A stretch of 56,345 nucleotides of DNA, taken from positions 1-56,345 of the forward strand of contig DATKCA010000258.1 of NCBI GenBank assembly GCA_035544675.1. Reading direction: 5' to 3'. The position numbers were made by a program, and so were the translations under genes. This DNA is from DATKCA01 sp035544675 (lineage in GTDB: Bacteria; Acidobacteriota; Thermoanaerobaculia; Gp7-AA8). The notes beneath the pieces are model-generated. The model had not been told where the DNA came from, ran no database searches, and saw only the letters and a list, made by a program, of their open reading frames with translations. Each line of letters starts with the position of its first letter. The stretch's first letter is position 1. This document shows positions 40,386 through 48,883 of the stretch, piece by piece.

Positions 40386-40452
40386 CATTCGCTGACAACG
40401 CATCCGTTACCGCGGGTCAACAATCCGCAACTCCGGCCGTACCGCTGAAACG

Positions 40453-40850
<398 letters not shown>

Positions 40851-40869
40851 TACGCCGCCTCGCGCTACC

Positions 40870-42414
40870 ATGCGCGCCGTGACGCAAACGGTCCTCGTCC
40901 TCGACTTCGGTTCTCAATACACACAACTGATCGCGCGGCGCATCCGCGACAACAGCGTGTACTCCGTGGTGCACCCGTGCGATCTGTCGATCGACAAGAT
41001 CCGCGAAATGCAGCCGGCGGGCATCGTGCTGTCCGGCGGACCGCAGTCGGTCTACTCCGAGGCGGCTCCGTATTGTTCGCGCGAGGTTTTCGACCTCGGC
41101 GTCCCGATCCTCGGCATCTGCTATGGGATGCAGCTGACGGCCTACTTTCTCGAGGGCAAAGTCGAGGCGGCGACCGAGCGCGAGTATGGCCGCGCCGAGA
41201 TCGAGACCAACGGGGACTCACCTCTTTTTACCGGCACGCCGAAGCGCCAGAAGGTCTGGGCGAGCCACGGCGACCGCATCCTCGCCGCGCCGCCGGGCTT
41301 TCACGTCACCGCGTCATCGCCGAATGCGCCGATCGCGGGGTTCGAGAATCTGGAGCGCCGCTGCTTCGGCATCCAGTTCCATCCGGAGGTGACACACACC
41401 GAGGCGGGCGGGCAGATTCTGAAGAACTTCCTCTTCGACATCGCCCGCTGCAAGCCATCGTGGGACCTCGGCGACTTCCGCAGGCGCAAGATCGAGGAGA
41501 TCCGCAAGACGGTCGGCGATCGCCATGTGATCGCCGCGGTGAGCGGCGGCGTCGACTCCTCGGTCGCGGCGCTGCTCGTCTCGGAAGCGATCGGCGATCA
41601 ACTCACGGCGATCTTCGTCGACAACGGCGTGCTCAGGAAGAACGAGGCCATGCAGGTCGTCTCGCGGCTCAGCGAAGGGCTGGGGATGCACATCGTGGCC
41701 GTGGACGGGCGCGAGCGTTTCTACCAGAGGCTGGCCGGCGTCGAAGATCCCGAGCTGAAGCGGAAGCGCATCGGCAACGAGTTCATCGCCGTGTTCGAGG
41801 AGGAAGCCAGGCGCATCCCCGACGTCGAGTTCCTCGTGCAGGGCACGCTCTACCCCGACGTCATCGAGTCGGTGTCGATCAAAGGACCGTCAGCTGTGAT
41901 CAAGACCCATCACAACGTAGGCGGTCTGCCGGAGAAGATGGGCCTCAGGCTCATCGAGCCAGTGCGCGAGCTCTTCAAAGACGAAGTGCGGCGCCTCGGC
42001 CTCGAGCTCGGTCTGGAAGAGGAGTTCGTCTGGCGCCATCCCTTCCCCGGCCCCGGCCTGGCCGTACGAATCCTCGGAGAAGTGAATGCGGAGCGCGTGG
42101 AGATCCTGCAGAACGCGGATCAGATCGTCATCGACGAGATTCGCGCCGCGGGCCTCTACCGCGAGATCGCGCAGGCGTTCGCGGTCCTCTTGCCGGTGCG
42201 AAGCGTCGGCGTCATGGGCGACGAGCGCACCTACGAGAACGTGCTGGCCATCCGCGCGGTGACCACGACCGACTTCATGACCGCGGACTGGTACCGCATG
42301 CCCCACGATCTGCTGGACCGGATCTCACGCCGCGTGGTCAACGAGGTCCGCGGGATCAATCGCGTGGTCTACGACGTCTCGTCCAAGCCGCCCAGCACGA
42401 TCGAGTGGGAGTGA
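40870..42414 (+). CDS. guaA: GMP synthase (glutamine-hydrolysing)
   Basis: Converts XMP, ATP and glutamine to GMP in the cytoplasm. The 514-residue protein has normal length. The N-terminal class I amidotransferase has GSQYTQLIARRIR, the nucleophile cysteine in GICYGMQL at about 83-90, and FHPEVTHTE (His/Glu). The PP-loop ATPase begins AVSGGVDSSVAALL at about 223-236. The C-terminal dimerisation domain ends NRVVYDVSSKPPSTIEWE, as in all GuaA. The ATG lies 19 bases after the GGTTTCC array, so any promoter must lie within or upstream of the repeats. No ribosome site is obvious. Confidence 0.97.
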   Translation: MRAVTQTVLVLDFGSQYTQLIARRIRDNSVYSVVHPCDLSIDKIREMQPAGIVLSGGPQSVYSEAAPYCSREVFDLGVPILGICYGMQLTAYFLEGKVEAATEREYGRAEIETNGDSPLFTGTPKRQKVWASHGDRILAAPPGFHVTASSPNAPIAGFENLERRCFGIQFHPEVTHTEAGGQILKNFLFDIARCKPSWDLGDFRRRKIEEIRKTVGDRHVIAAVSGGVDSSVAALLVSEAIGDQLTAIFVDNGVLRKNEAMQVVSRLSEGLGMHIVAVDGRERFYQRLAGVEDPELKRKRIGNEFIAVFEEEARRIPDVEFLVQGTLYPDVIESVSIKGPSAVIKTHHNVGGLPEKMGLRLIEPVRELFKDEVRRLGLELGLEEEFVWRHPFPGPGLAVRILGEVNAERVEILQNADQIVIDEIRAAGLYREIAQAFAVLLPVRSVGVMGDERTYENVLAIRAVTTTDFMTADWYRMPHDLLDRISRRVVNEVRGINRVVYDVSSKPPSTIEWE

Positions 42415-42423
42415 GGGGGGGTT

Positions 42424-42456
42424 AGGCGTTAGGCGTTAGGCCTTAGGCCTTAGTTG
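42424..42456. repeat. TTAGGCG/TTAGGCC heptamer repeat overlapping a stop codon
   Basis: Five seven-base units (TTAGGCG, TTAGGCG, TTAGGCC, TTAGGCC, TTAG). On the minus strand they encode the last residues (TKA) and the TAA stop of the YfhO-like gene. Confidence 0.85.
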
Positions 42457-44434
42457 GGCCTCGGGAGTTCCCCGCCCGGCGCGCCACGAGGATCAACAGC
42501 ATGAGTCCTGCGATCGAAACGAATCCGCCGGCTACCAATCCCTTCGGTGGCAGATTCTGCCGTTCCCCCGAGGCCTGAGGCCCGAGGCCCGAGGCCTGGA
42601 GGTCGAGCAGGCCGCCGGGCGTGAGATAGAAGCGCACACCGCGAGATGCGAGGAAGCGCGCCTGATCAGGGGAGGGGTGAAGAGGGAGCGCCCAGCGTCG
42701 CGGATCGTATCCGGCGGGAAGGAGCTGCTGCGTCTCTTCCTCACCATTGAGGATGTCGTAGGAGTGAACGTGCGGGACGGCGAACGTGGTGCCGAGGTTT
42801 GGCGGAAAGACCTCGTTGGAAGCGGCGATGAGCCAGCGGCCCTCTGGATCACGCGCTTTGACGTCGGCGATCATGGCCGGCTGGCGCGCGATCTCATCGA
42901 GACGAATGGCCGGGTTGTATCCGAAGCCGAACACGAGGAGCTCCGCGACGGCGGCAGTCGATAGCAGGATCTCGCGGCGTCGCGACGCTGTCATCGCCAG
43001 CGCGGCCGCCGCGAGCAGCCAGCACAGCGCCGGTAACGCTGCGCGACGGAGCGCCGTCGCCCTCGCTGCGTCGATGTAGTGCGTGAGTCTCGACTCGTAC
43101 ACGGCGGCAGGCTGATTCAGATATCCGGACTGCTGCAGGCGCGCGACGCCATCGCGGGCGATGCCTTCCAGTTGTCGCGGAGCCACGGCCGGAGCGATTC
43201 CGGCGATGAGCAGCAGGAGTGCAGCGACCGCGATGGCGATCGCCAGGCGCCGTCGCGCAGGGCCGCGCGCGACGTGCAGCAACGCTGTGCCCGCCGCCAC
43301 GGTGGCGAAGAGGACGAACGCGACCTGAAAGTACTCGAACGCCACCCACTGCATGAGCGGGATGAAGCTCACCACATGGGCGATGCCGGGAATGGCGAGG
43401 GCGAGGACGAGCGCGCTGGCGGCGATGAAGAGGGCGCGGCGCATGTCCGCGTTCAGCGAACGAAACGCGAGGACGATCGCCAGCAAGGCGATCGCGCCGA
43501 TGAAGCCACCCGTGCGCTGATTGAAATTCTCCGCGAACGCGACCGGCCCGGTCAGATCGAGCTCGCCGCGAAGAGGAGAGCCGAGGTAACCGGGAAGGAT
43601 CAGTGAGAACGGCGTGAGCTTGCGGAAGCGCGTCTCCAGCATCTCGGAGCGAGCGCGCACGACGTGGCTGTCGGCCATGATCAACGCGAATGGGACGAGC
43701 TGCACGCCGATGAGGAGAAAGCCGGAGAGCGACGCCGCCGCGAACGGGATGGCCGGGCGCCGCGTCGCCAACAGATAGATGAAGATCGCCCCCACACCGA
43801 CGAAGAGCCCTTCGGGGTGCCCGCCGGCGGTGGCGAGCGCCGCGATGAGCGCGGCGACGACGACGCGCCGCGCCGTCGGTCTCTCGGCGAGCTGAATCGC
43901 GCTGGCCGCCAGCGCGGGCAGAACGACGAACACGTTCGTGTGCGGGTACAGCGCCCAGACGATGCTGAATCCGGACAGCGCGTAGATCAGACCCGAGACC
44001 AGTGGAGCGGCGCGCGTGTCGCGCGGCGAAAGCACCCGCGCCAGCCACCACGCGGACATCCCCGCCACGATCAGCTTCAGCCACACCGTCCAGGCCCACC
44101 CGCGCAATCCGAAGAGCAGCCGCGGCCATGTGAATGGCGACAAGAGACCAGAGAGAGGATTGGCGAAGAGATGTCCGCCCGTCCCCGCAAACCGGTTCCG
44201 CCATGGCATTTCCCCGCGGGCGATGAGGCGTCGCGACTCGACATCCCACGGAATGAGCTGCAGTGGCACATCGGAGAGGAGGGAGTTCGACACGCGGACG
44301 CGAATCGACGGATCGCCCTTCCATGCCAGGAGGTCGCGCGGAATGTCGGCCGGAACGAGACGCCGGCCCGGCAGCATGCCTGGCAGAGTGAGGAGCAAAG
44401 CAACGACGGCGAACAGCAGAAGGGCCCGTCTCAC
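42443..44434 (-). CDS. YfhO-like polytopic membrane protein
   Basis: A 663-residue protein with about 12-13 hydrophobic helices and two soluble loops. The start is GTG 44432-44434 (VRRALLLFAVVALLLTLPGML), overlapping the methyltransferase stop as GTGA. The pattern LKLIVAGMSAWWLAR, YALSGFSIVWALYPHTNVFVVLPAL and GGHPEGLF matches the YfhO/DUF6044-type glycosyltransferase-like family, thought to add sugars to lipoteichoic acid or lipids. Catalysis here is not shown. A C-terminal segment QASGLGPQASG is encoded by a GGCCTCG-type heptamer repeat (about 42570-42598), and the stop codon lies in another repeat. Confidence 0.8.
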   Translation of the reverse strand: MRRALLLFAVVALLLTLPGMLPGRRLVPADIPRDLLAWKGDPSIRVRVSNSLLSDVPLQLIPWDVESRRLIARGEMPWRNRFAGTGGHLFANPLSGLLSPFTWPRLLFGLRGWAWTVWLKLIVAGMSAWWLARVLSPRDTRAAPLVSGLIYALSGFSIVWALYPHTNVFVVLPALAASAIQLAERPTARRVVVAALIAALATAGGHPEGLFVGVGAIFIYLLATRRPAIPFAAASLSGFLLIGVQLVPFALIMADSHVVRARSEMLETRFRKLTPFSLILPGYLGSPLRGELDLTGPVAFAENFNQRTGGFIGAIALLAIVLAFRSLNADMRRALFIAASALVLALAIPGIAHVVSFIPLMQWVAFEYFQVAFVLFATVAAGTALLHVARGPARRRLAIAIAVAALLLLIAGIAPAVAPRQLEGIARDGVARLQQSGYLNQPAAVYESRLTHYIDAARATALRRAALPALCWLLAAAALAMTASRRREILLSTAAVAELLVFGFGYNPAIRLDEIARQPAMIADVKARDPEGRWLIAASNEVFPPNLGTTFAVPHVHSYDILNGEEETQQLLPAGYDPRRWALPLHPSPDQARFLASRGVRFYLTPGGLLDLQASGLGPQASGERQNLPPKGLVAGGFVSIAGLMLLILVARRAGNSRGPTKA

Positions 44435-45216
44435 GATTCCTTCCGCAGAACCATGGCGTCCCAGAACAGGATGCCGGGGAAACGCGAGCGGTTCAGGATC
44501 CGCTCGATGCGGCAGCGCGGAAAGAGACGGGCGATCGAGCGCGCGCTGAAGAAGATCCGGCCGACGTAGTGATGCGGGTCGGTGAACCCGCGGCGCGCCG
44601 CCATCCACCGCTGCAATCGCGGCGGCAGCGTGAGAAGCAGCGGGATGTCGAAGTGCGGATCGCGCCGGAACATGTACGCAAGGCGTGGAGGTGTGGTCAG
44701 GATGATGCAGCCGCCGGGCTTGAGCGCGCTCGCGATCTCTTCGGCAGCGCGGCCGGGGGCGGCGAAGTGCTCGATCGCATCCATGCAGAAGACGGCTGCG
44801 AACGTCTGTGCGCGCACCGGCAGCCGCTCCGCATCACCCACAGCGTGAAGGTAGGCCAGGCCCGCTCGTCGATGGGCGTAGCGGGCGGTCTCACCCCAGA
44901 TGCTGTCGACGGAGATGATCGCTCGTCCTGCAGCGGCGACGGCGAGCGCGATGCCGCCGCTGCCCGAGGCGATGTCGAGAACCGGCCCGTCCGGCGCGCC
45001 GACCTGTTCGAGAACGCCGCGCCACCGCCGCCCCTCCTCGTATCGCCCGAGCGCGAACGTGTCGCTCTTCTCCGTCGGTGTCAGCGATTCCGCGTACGCG
45101 CGGGCGCACGGGGCGTCGAGGGGGCATTCGCGCAGCGGCGCGTCCATCACCGGATCGCGCAGCCGGGGGAAGAAGCGGCGAAACAGACGCCGCGCCAGAG
45201 AGAGGATCGCGCTCAA
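44431..45216 (-). CDS. class I SAM-dependent methyltransferase
   Basis: A 261-residue soluble protein with a Rossmann-type methyltransferase core. Motif I is VLDIASGSGGIAL at about 79-91, the acidic strand is IISVDSIWG, and AVGDAERLPVRAQTFAAVFCMDAIEHFAAPG covers the motif II/III region. LKPGGCIILTTP follows. The C-terminal third binds the unknown substrate (FTDPHHYVGRIFFSARSI). It is translationally coupled to the YfhO-like membrane protein, so it probably modifies the same glycan or lipid product, but this is inference. It is on the dcw strand but separated from ftsZ by a terminator. Confidence 0.85.
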   Translation of the reverse strand: MSAILSLARRLFRRFFPRLRDPVMDAPLRECPLDAPCARAYAESLTPTEKSDTFALGRYEEGRRWRGVLEQVGAPDGPVLDIASGSGGIALAVAAAGRAIISVDSIWGETARYAHRRAGLAYLHAVGDAERLPVRAQTFAAVFCMDAIEHFAAPGRAAEEIASALKPGGCIILTTPPRLAYMFRRDPHFDIPLLLTLPPRLQRWMAARRGFTDPHHYVGRIFFSARSIARLFPRCRIERILNRSRFPGILFWDAMVLRKES

Positions 45217-45260
45217 TCAGCGGTAGTAAACCAGATTCCGCGATTCATGAAGTCTTGAAC

Positions 45261-45284
45261 GCAGCCAGGAATGGCGGCGCTCCA
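45261..45284. repeat. half copy of the 50-bp palindromic element
   Basis: GCAGCCAGGAATGGCGGCGC followed by TCCA; the right half of the element seen complete at 8125-8174. It lies between ftsZ and the methyltransferase gene. Confidence 0.75.
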
Positions 45285-45287
45285 CCT

Positions 45288-45322
45288 CGAAAAATCGGGG
45301 CACGGCGGAAGACCGTGCCCCG
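45288..45322 (-). terminator. intrinsic terminator of the dcw cluster after ftsZ
   Basis: On the minus strand CGGGGCACGG (45313-45322) pairs with CCGTGCCCCG (45296-45305) around seven bases and is followed by ATTTTT. It lies 73 bases after the ftsZ stop. Confidence 0.85.
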
Positions 45323-45394
45323 AGAGAGCAGTTGGTCCGGGGTCCCTCTCCCCCGGGCCTGCAGCGCGCAATAGGGGCGCGCTACCGAGCAACG

Positions 45395-46687
45395 CTAGTC
45401 GCTCAGGTTCCTGATTACCGTCGGAATATCGAGGTCATTGCCGAAATCGCTCGACGCCATCGGTCCGAAGCCTCCGGAGCCATCCGGGCGACCGAGATTC
45501 TTACGAAAAAACGGGGGATCATAGATCTCCCCCTCCGATCCGATCTGAGGCGCCGGCGGCTCCTCGTGATGTGCGGCCAGTTGCTGCGCCGTCATGCGGG
45601 CTGCCGCAGGCGCCGCGGGCTGCGGCACATGCGCCCGCCCCGGCTGCGTCACCGGCGAGAGCTGCTCGCCGCGCGCGTTGAGAAAACCCTTCGTGGCCGC
45701 GTCGAAGCCGGTGGCGATGACCGTGACCTTGACCTCGTCCTTCATCCGCGGGTCGATGACCGTGCCGAAGATGATGTTCGCCTCTTCGTCCGCCGCTTCC
45801 TGGATGATCGACGCCGCCTCATGCACCTCGAACAGCGTCATGTCCGTTCCGCCGGTGATGTTGATGAGGACACCCTTGGCCCCTTCGATGGAGGCCTCTT
45901 CGAGGAGAGGCGAGGAGATGGCCCGCTGCGCCGCTTCCACGGCGCGATGCTCGCCCGAGGAGACGCCCGTGCCCATCAGGGCCATGCCCATCCCGTGCAT
46001 GATCGTCTTCACGTCCGCGAAGTCGAGGTTGATCTCGCCCGGAACGGTAATCAGGTCGGAGATGCCCTGCACAGCCTGGCGCAGGATGTCGTCCGCGATC
46101 CGGAACGAGTCACCGAGCGAGGTGGCGCGCTCGACGAAATTCAGCAGCCGCTCGTTCGGAATGGTGATGAGCGTGTCGACGGTGTCGCGGAGCGCGCGAA
46201 TGCCCTGCTCGGCCTGCACGCGCCGCCGCTTCCCTTCGAAGCTGAACGGCTTGGTCACCACGGCCACTGTCAGCGCGCCCAGCTCCGCGGCCAGCGACGC
46301 GATGATCGGCGCCGCACCGGTGCCGGTCCCGCCGCCCATGCCGGTGGTGATGAAGATCATGTCGGCGCCGGACAGCGCCTCCAGGATCTTCTCCGTATCT
46401 TCCAGCGCCGCCTGTTTCCCCACTTCGGGGTTCGCGCCGGCACCCAGGCCCTTGGTGAGCTTCGCGCCGATCTGCAGCTTCACCGGCGCGAGCGAGGCCC
46501 GCATGGCCTGGACATCGGTGTTGGCGACGAGGAACTCGATGCCTTTGATGCCGGCCGAGATCATCCGGTTGACGGCGTTCCCGCCACCACCACCCACACC
46601 GATGACTTTGATTCTGGCCGTGAGCTGATCGTCATCTGCCGATGTGACTTTCAGCTTGTCTCCAGTCGATTCATCGAACGTAATCAT
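45395..46687 (-). CDS. ftsZ: cell division protein FtsZ
   Basis: Tubulin-like GTPase of 430 residues that forms the division ring. The start ATG at 46685-46687 has GGGAG nine bases upstream; the frame extends further without support. KVIGVGGGGGNAVNRM at about 27-42 and the GTP signature TTGMGGGTGTGAAP at about 114-127 are diagnostic. NFVERATSLGDSFRIADDILRQAVQGISDLI follows. The C-terminal linker is rich in Pro and Ala (about 330-415) and ends in the conserved peptide LDIPTVIRN, the FtsA/ZipA-type binding tail. It is last in the cluster, 74 bases after ftsA, and is followed by a terminator. Confidence 0.97.
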   Translation of the reverse strand: MITFDESTGDKLKVTSADDDQLTARIKVIGVGGGGGNAVNRMISAGIKGIEFLVANTDVQAMRASLAPVKLQIGAKLTKGLGAGANPEVGKQAALEDTEKILEALSGADMIFITTGMGGGTGTGAAPIIASLAAELGALTVAVVTKPFSFEGKRRRVQAEQGIRALRDTVDTLITIPNERLLNFVERATSLGDSFRIADDILRQAVQGISDLITVPGEINLDFADVKTIMHGMGMALMGTGVSSGEHRAVEAAQRAISSPLLEEASIEGAKGVLINITGGTDMTLFEVHEAASIIQEAADEEANIIFGTVIDPRMKDEVKVTVIATGFDAATKGFLNARGEQLSPVTQPGRAHVPQPAAPAAARMTAQQLAAHHEEPPAPQIGSEGEIYDPPFFRKNLGRPDGSGGFGPMASSDFGNDLDIPTVIRNLSD

Positions 46688-46761
46688 TAATCCGTCTCCC
46701 GAATAGTACATCAATTTCGTATCAAATTGTTGTTGCGCCGGGGGCGACTCCGGCCCTCCAC

Positions 46762-47991
46762 TCAATTTGCGGCGAACCATGCCCGCACCGACTCGGCCAT
46801 GCGCGCCAGCCCTTTGCGCGGGCGCTGGCGATGTCTCTTCTGATCTCTGAATCCCCACAGCAGGAGGCCCGCGGCGGCCGACCACTCCGGCCCGCTGACC
46901 GTGTCAGCGAGGCCGCCCAGACCGCGCGGCATCCCCTTGCGGGCCTGCTGATCGAACACCTGTTCGATCAGCTCGACCATCCCGTCCATCTCCGCGCCAC
47001 CTCCGACCAGCACCACGCCGGAGCGGATCTCCTTGTCCAGTCCGACCTTCTCCAGGTCGCGGTACACGAGCTTGGCGATCTCCGCGGCGCGCGGCTCGAG
47101 GATCCCGGTCAGCTCGTGCCTGGAAAGGATCTTCGGGGCCCTGCCGCCCACGGTCGGCACCTCGATGGGGTCGTCCTGCGTGACGATCGAGCCGAGCGCG
47201 CAGCCGTAGCGCTTCTTGATCCGCTCGGCGTCTTCCATGGGCGTGCGCAGCACGACCGAGATGTCCGAGGTGAAGTGACCGGCGCCGACCGGGAGCACGT
47301 TCGTGTGTACGACGTTCCCCTCCAGGAACACCGCGTAGTCCGTCGTGCCGGCGCCGATGTCCATCAGCAGCACGCCCATCTCCCGCTCGTCGTGGGTGAG
47401 GACGGCCTCGCCCGCGGCGAGCTGTTCGAGCACCAGCTCCTGCACGGCGATCCCGGCCTTGTTCACGCAGGTGAGCACGTTCTGGTTGTGCGTGCGCGCG
47501 CCTGTAACGATGTGCACGTTGGCCTCCAGCCGCGAGGCGGTCATGCCCAGGGGATCGTGGATGCCGTCCTGTCCGTCGACGACGAACTCGCGCGGGATGA
47601 CGTGCAGCAGCTCGAGCTCGGCCGGAATGTTGATCGACTTGGAAGCCTCGATGACGCGGTCGATGTCCTCGCGCGAGATCTCGCGATGCTTGCCGACGAC
47701 GGAGACCACGCCGCGGGAGTTGACCGAGCGGATGTGATCGCCGGCCACGCCGACATAGACCGACTCGATCTGCAGCCCGGCCATCACCTCCGCCTCGTCC
47801 ACGGCCTTCTTCACCGCGTCGATGGCCTGGTCGAGGTTGATGATGTTGCCGCGCCGCGTCCCTTTCATCGGCGCGGTTCCCTTGCCGATGATCTCCAGCT
47901 GGCCGCGGTCATTGACCTCGCCGACCAGCACGCAGACTTTCGAGGTGCCGATGTCGAGTGCGACGACGTACTTGTCTTCGGTCCTGGCCAT
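46762..47991 (-). CDS. ftsA: cell division protein FtsA
   Basis: Actin-like protein of 409 residues that tethers FtsZ to the membrane. It has YVVALDIGTSKVCVLVGE at about 8-25, the 1C domain (about 85-165), MDIGAGTTDYAVFLEG at about 207-222 and VVLVGGGAEMDGM. The C-terminus RMAESVRAWFAAN is the amphipathic membrane-targeting helix. It is preceded by the GTCATTCCGAGCG inverted repeat that interrupts the ftsQ-ftsA junction, so ftsA is separated from ftsQ by 61 bases instead of overlapping. Confidence 0.96.
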   Translation of the reverse strand: MARTEDKYVVALDIGTSKVCVLVGEVNDRGQLEIIGKGTAPMKGTRRGNIINLDQAIDAVKKAVDEAEVMAGLQIESVYVGVAGDHIRSVNSRGVVSVVGKHREISREDIDRVIEASKSINIPAELELLHVIPREFVVDGQDGIHDPLGMTASRLEANVHIVTGARTHNQNVLTCVNKAGIAVQELVLEQLAAGEAVLTHDEREMGVLLMDIGAGTTDYAVFLEGNVVHTNVLPVGAGHFTSDISVVLRTPMEDAERIKKRYGCALGSIVTQDDPIEVPTVGGRAPKILSRHELTGILEPRAAEIAKLVYRDLEKVGLDKEIRSGVVLVGGGAEMDGMVELIEQVFDQQARKGMPRGLGGLADTVSGPEWSAAAGLLLWGFRDQKRHRQRPRKGLARMAESVRAWFAAN

Positions 47992-48008
47992 GTCTGTCTC
48001 TCCTAGTT

Positions 48009-48100
48009 GTCATTCCGAGCGGAGCGAGGAATCTGGGTGGTGGGCGGCACGATCAGCGCGCCTCCCCACCGCCCGGATTCCTCGCGACGCTCGGAATGAC
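48009..48100. repeat. GTCATTCCGAGCG inverted-repeat element at the ftsQ/ftsA junction
   Basis: The left arm 48009-48044 and right arm 48065-48100 are 36 bases each and match at about 32 positions around a 20-base centre. The right arm and part of the centre encode the last 15 residues and stop codon of FtsQ. Relatives are at 25692-25746 and, more distantly, 18556-18662. Confidence 0.9.
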
Positions 48101-48883
48101 AGGTTTGATGACGATGCGATCGGTGAACCGCAGGTCGGCGTATTGAATCGATCCATGGGCCAGCCGGTCGGCGCGGGCGATGCCGTAGAGGCTTCGCCAC
48201 TTCTCCGAGATGTCCGCGGCGTTGGCCAGGACGAGCCCGCCCAGCTCGCGGTCATGGATGGCGAAGCCGTCCGGAGCGATGGGCATGAGGTCCGAGATGC
48301 GCGAATACAGAGCCGGGTCGCTCTCGCGCAGACGGCCAATCAGCTCGACAGAGCGCAACAGCTCCGCGCCGCCGGCCTCGCGGATCAGCGGCAGGTCGGG
48401 GTTGCCGGCGGACGGCGAGAGATCGGCGAACGGCGTCCCCTGCCCGTCGACATAACGGAGCGTGCCGCCGTTCTGAACGAGCGCCACCGGCTCGCGCTCG
48501 ACCACGCGGATGCGAAGCGTGTCCGGCAGCTTCTTCTCGACGGTGATGCGGCTGACCCAGGGAAGCCTGCGCACGTCCTCCTGCAGCCGGGCGATGTCGA
48601 TCTTGAACAGGTTCCGCCCCTCGTACTGCGCCTCGAGAAGCGCCACGTCCTCGGCGCTGGAGCGCACGGTGCCGAGGACTTCCACGTTGCGCACGGCGAA
48701 GCGGGCGTCGGAGCGGGTCCCCTGGTACAGCCAGACCGCGAGCAGGACGGCCAGGGCGGTCAACGCCGTGTTCCGGGCCATGTGCAGGACGCGCTGCACC
48801 TGAATGCGATTCTGGTTGCGGCGGATGCGCGCCACGTCGATGGGACGGAGAAAACGCGGATGGGTGGTGTCGAGACCGCTCAT
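48053..48883 (-). CDS. ftsQ: cell division protein FtsQ
   Basis: A 276-residue bitopic divisome protein. The start ATG at 48881-48883 overlaps the murC stop (ATGA) and has GGAGGG upstream. One membrane helix lies at about 37-53 (NTALTALAVLLAVWLYQ). The POTRA domain starts FAVRNVEVLGTVRSSAEDV at about 62, followed by LFKIDIARLQEDVRRLPWVSRITVEKKLPDTLRIRVVEREPVAL and the FtsQ beta domain. The final 15 residues (VIPSVARNPGGGEAR) are encoded entirely by the GTCATTCCGAGCG repeat, so the natural C-terminus has been replaced or extended. In E. coli the C-terminal part contacts FtsB/FtsL, so this change may matter. Confidence 0.93.
   Translation of the reverse strand: MSGLDTTHPRFLRPIDVARIRRNQNRIQVQRVLHMARNTALTALAVLLAVWLYQGTRSDARFAVRNVEVLGTVRSSAEDVALLEAQYEGRNLFKIDIARLQEDVRRLPWVSRITVEKKLPDTLRIRVVEREPVALVQNGGTLRYVDGQGTPFADLSPSAGNPDLPLIREAGGAELLRSVELIGRLRESDPALYSRISDLMPIAPDGFAIHDRELGGLVLANAADISEKWRSLYGIARADRLAHGSIQYADLRFTDRIVIKPVIPSVARNPGGGEAR

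Noticed and set aside
42443..44608. Longer start for the YfhO-like protein at 44608
   Set aside because: The extra N-terminus shadows the methyltransferase gene; the GTG at 44434 overlaps that gene's stop and starts with a membrane helix.
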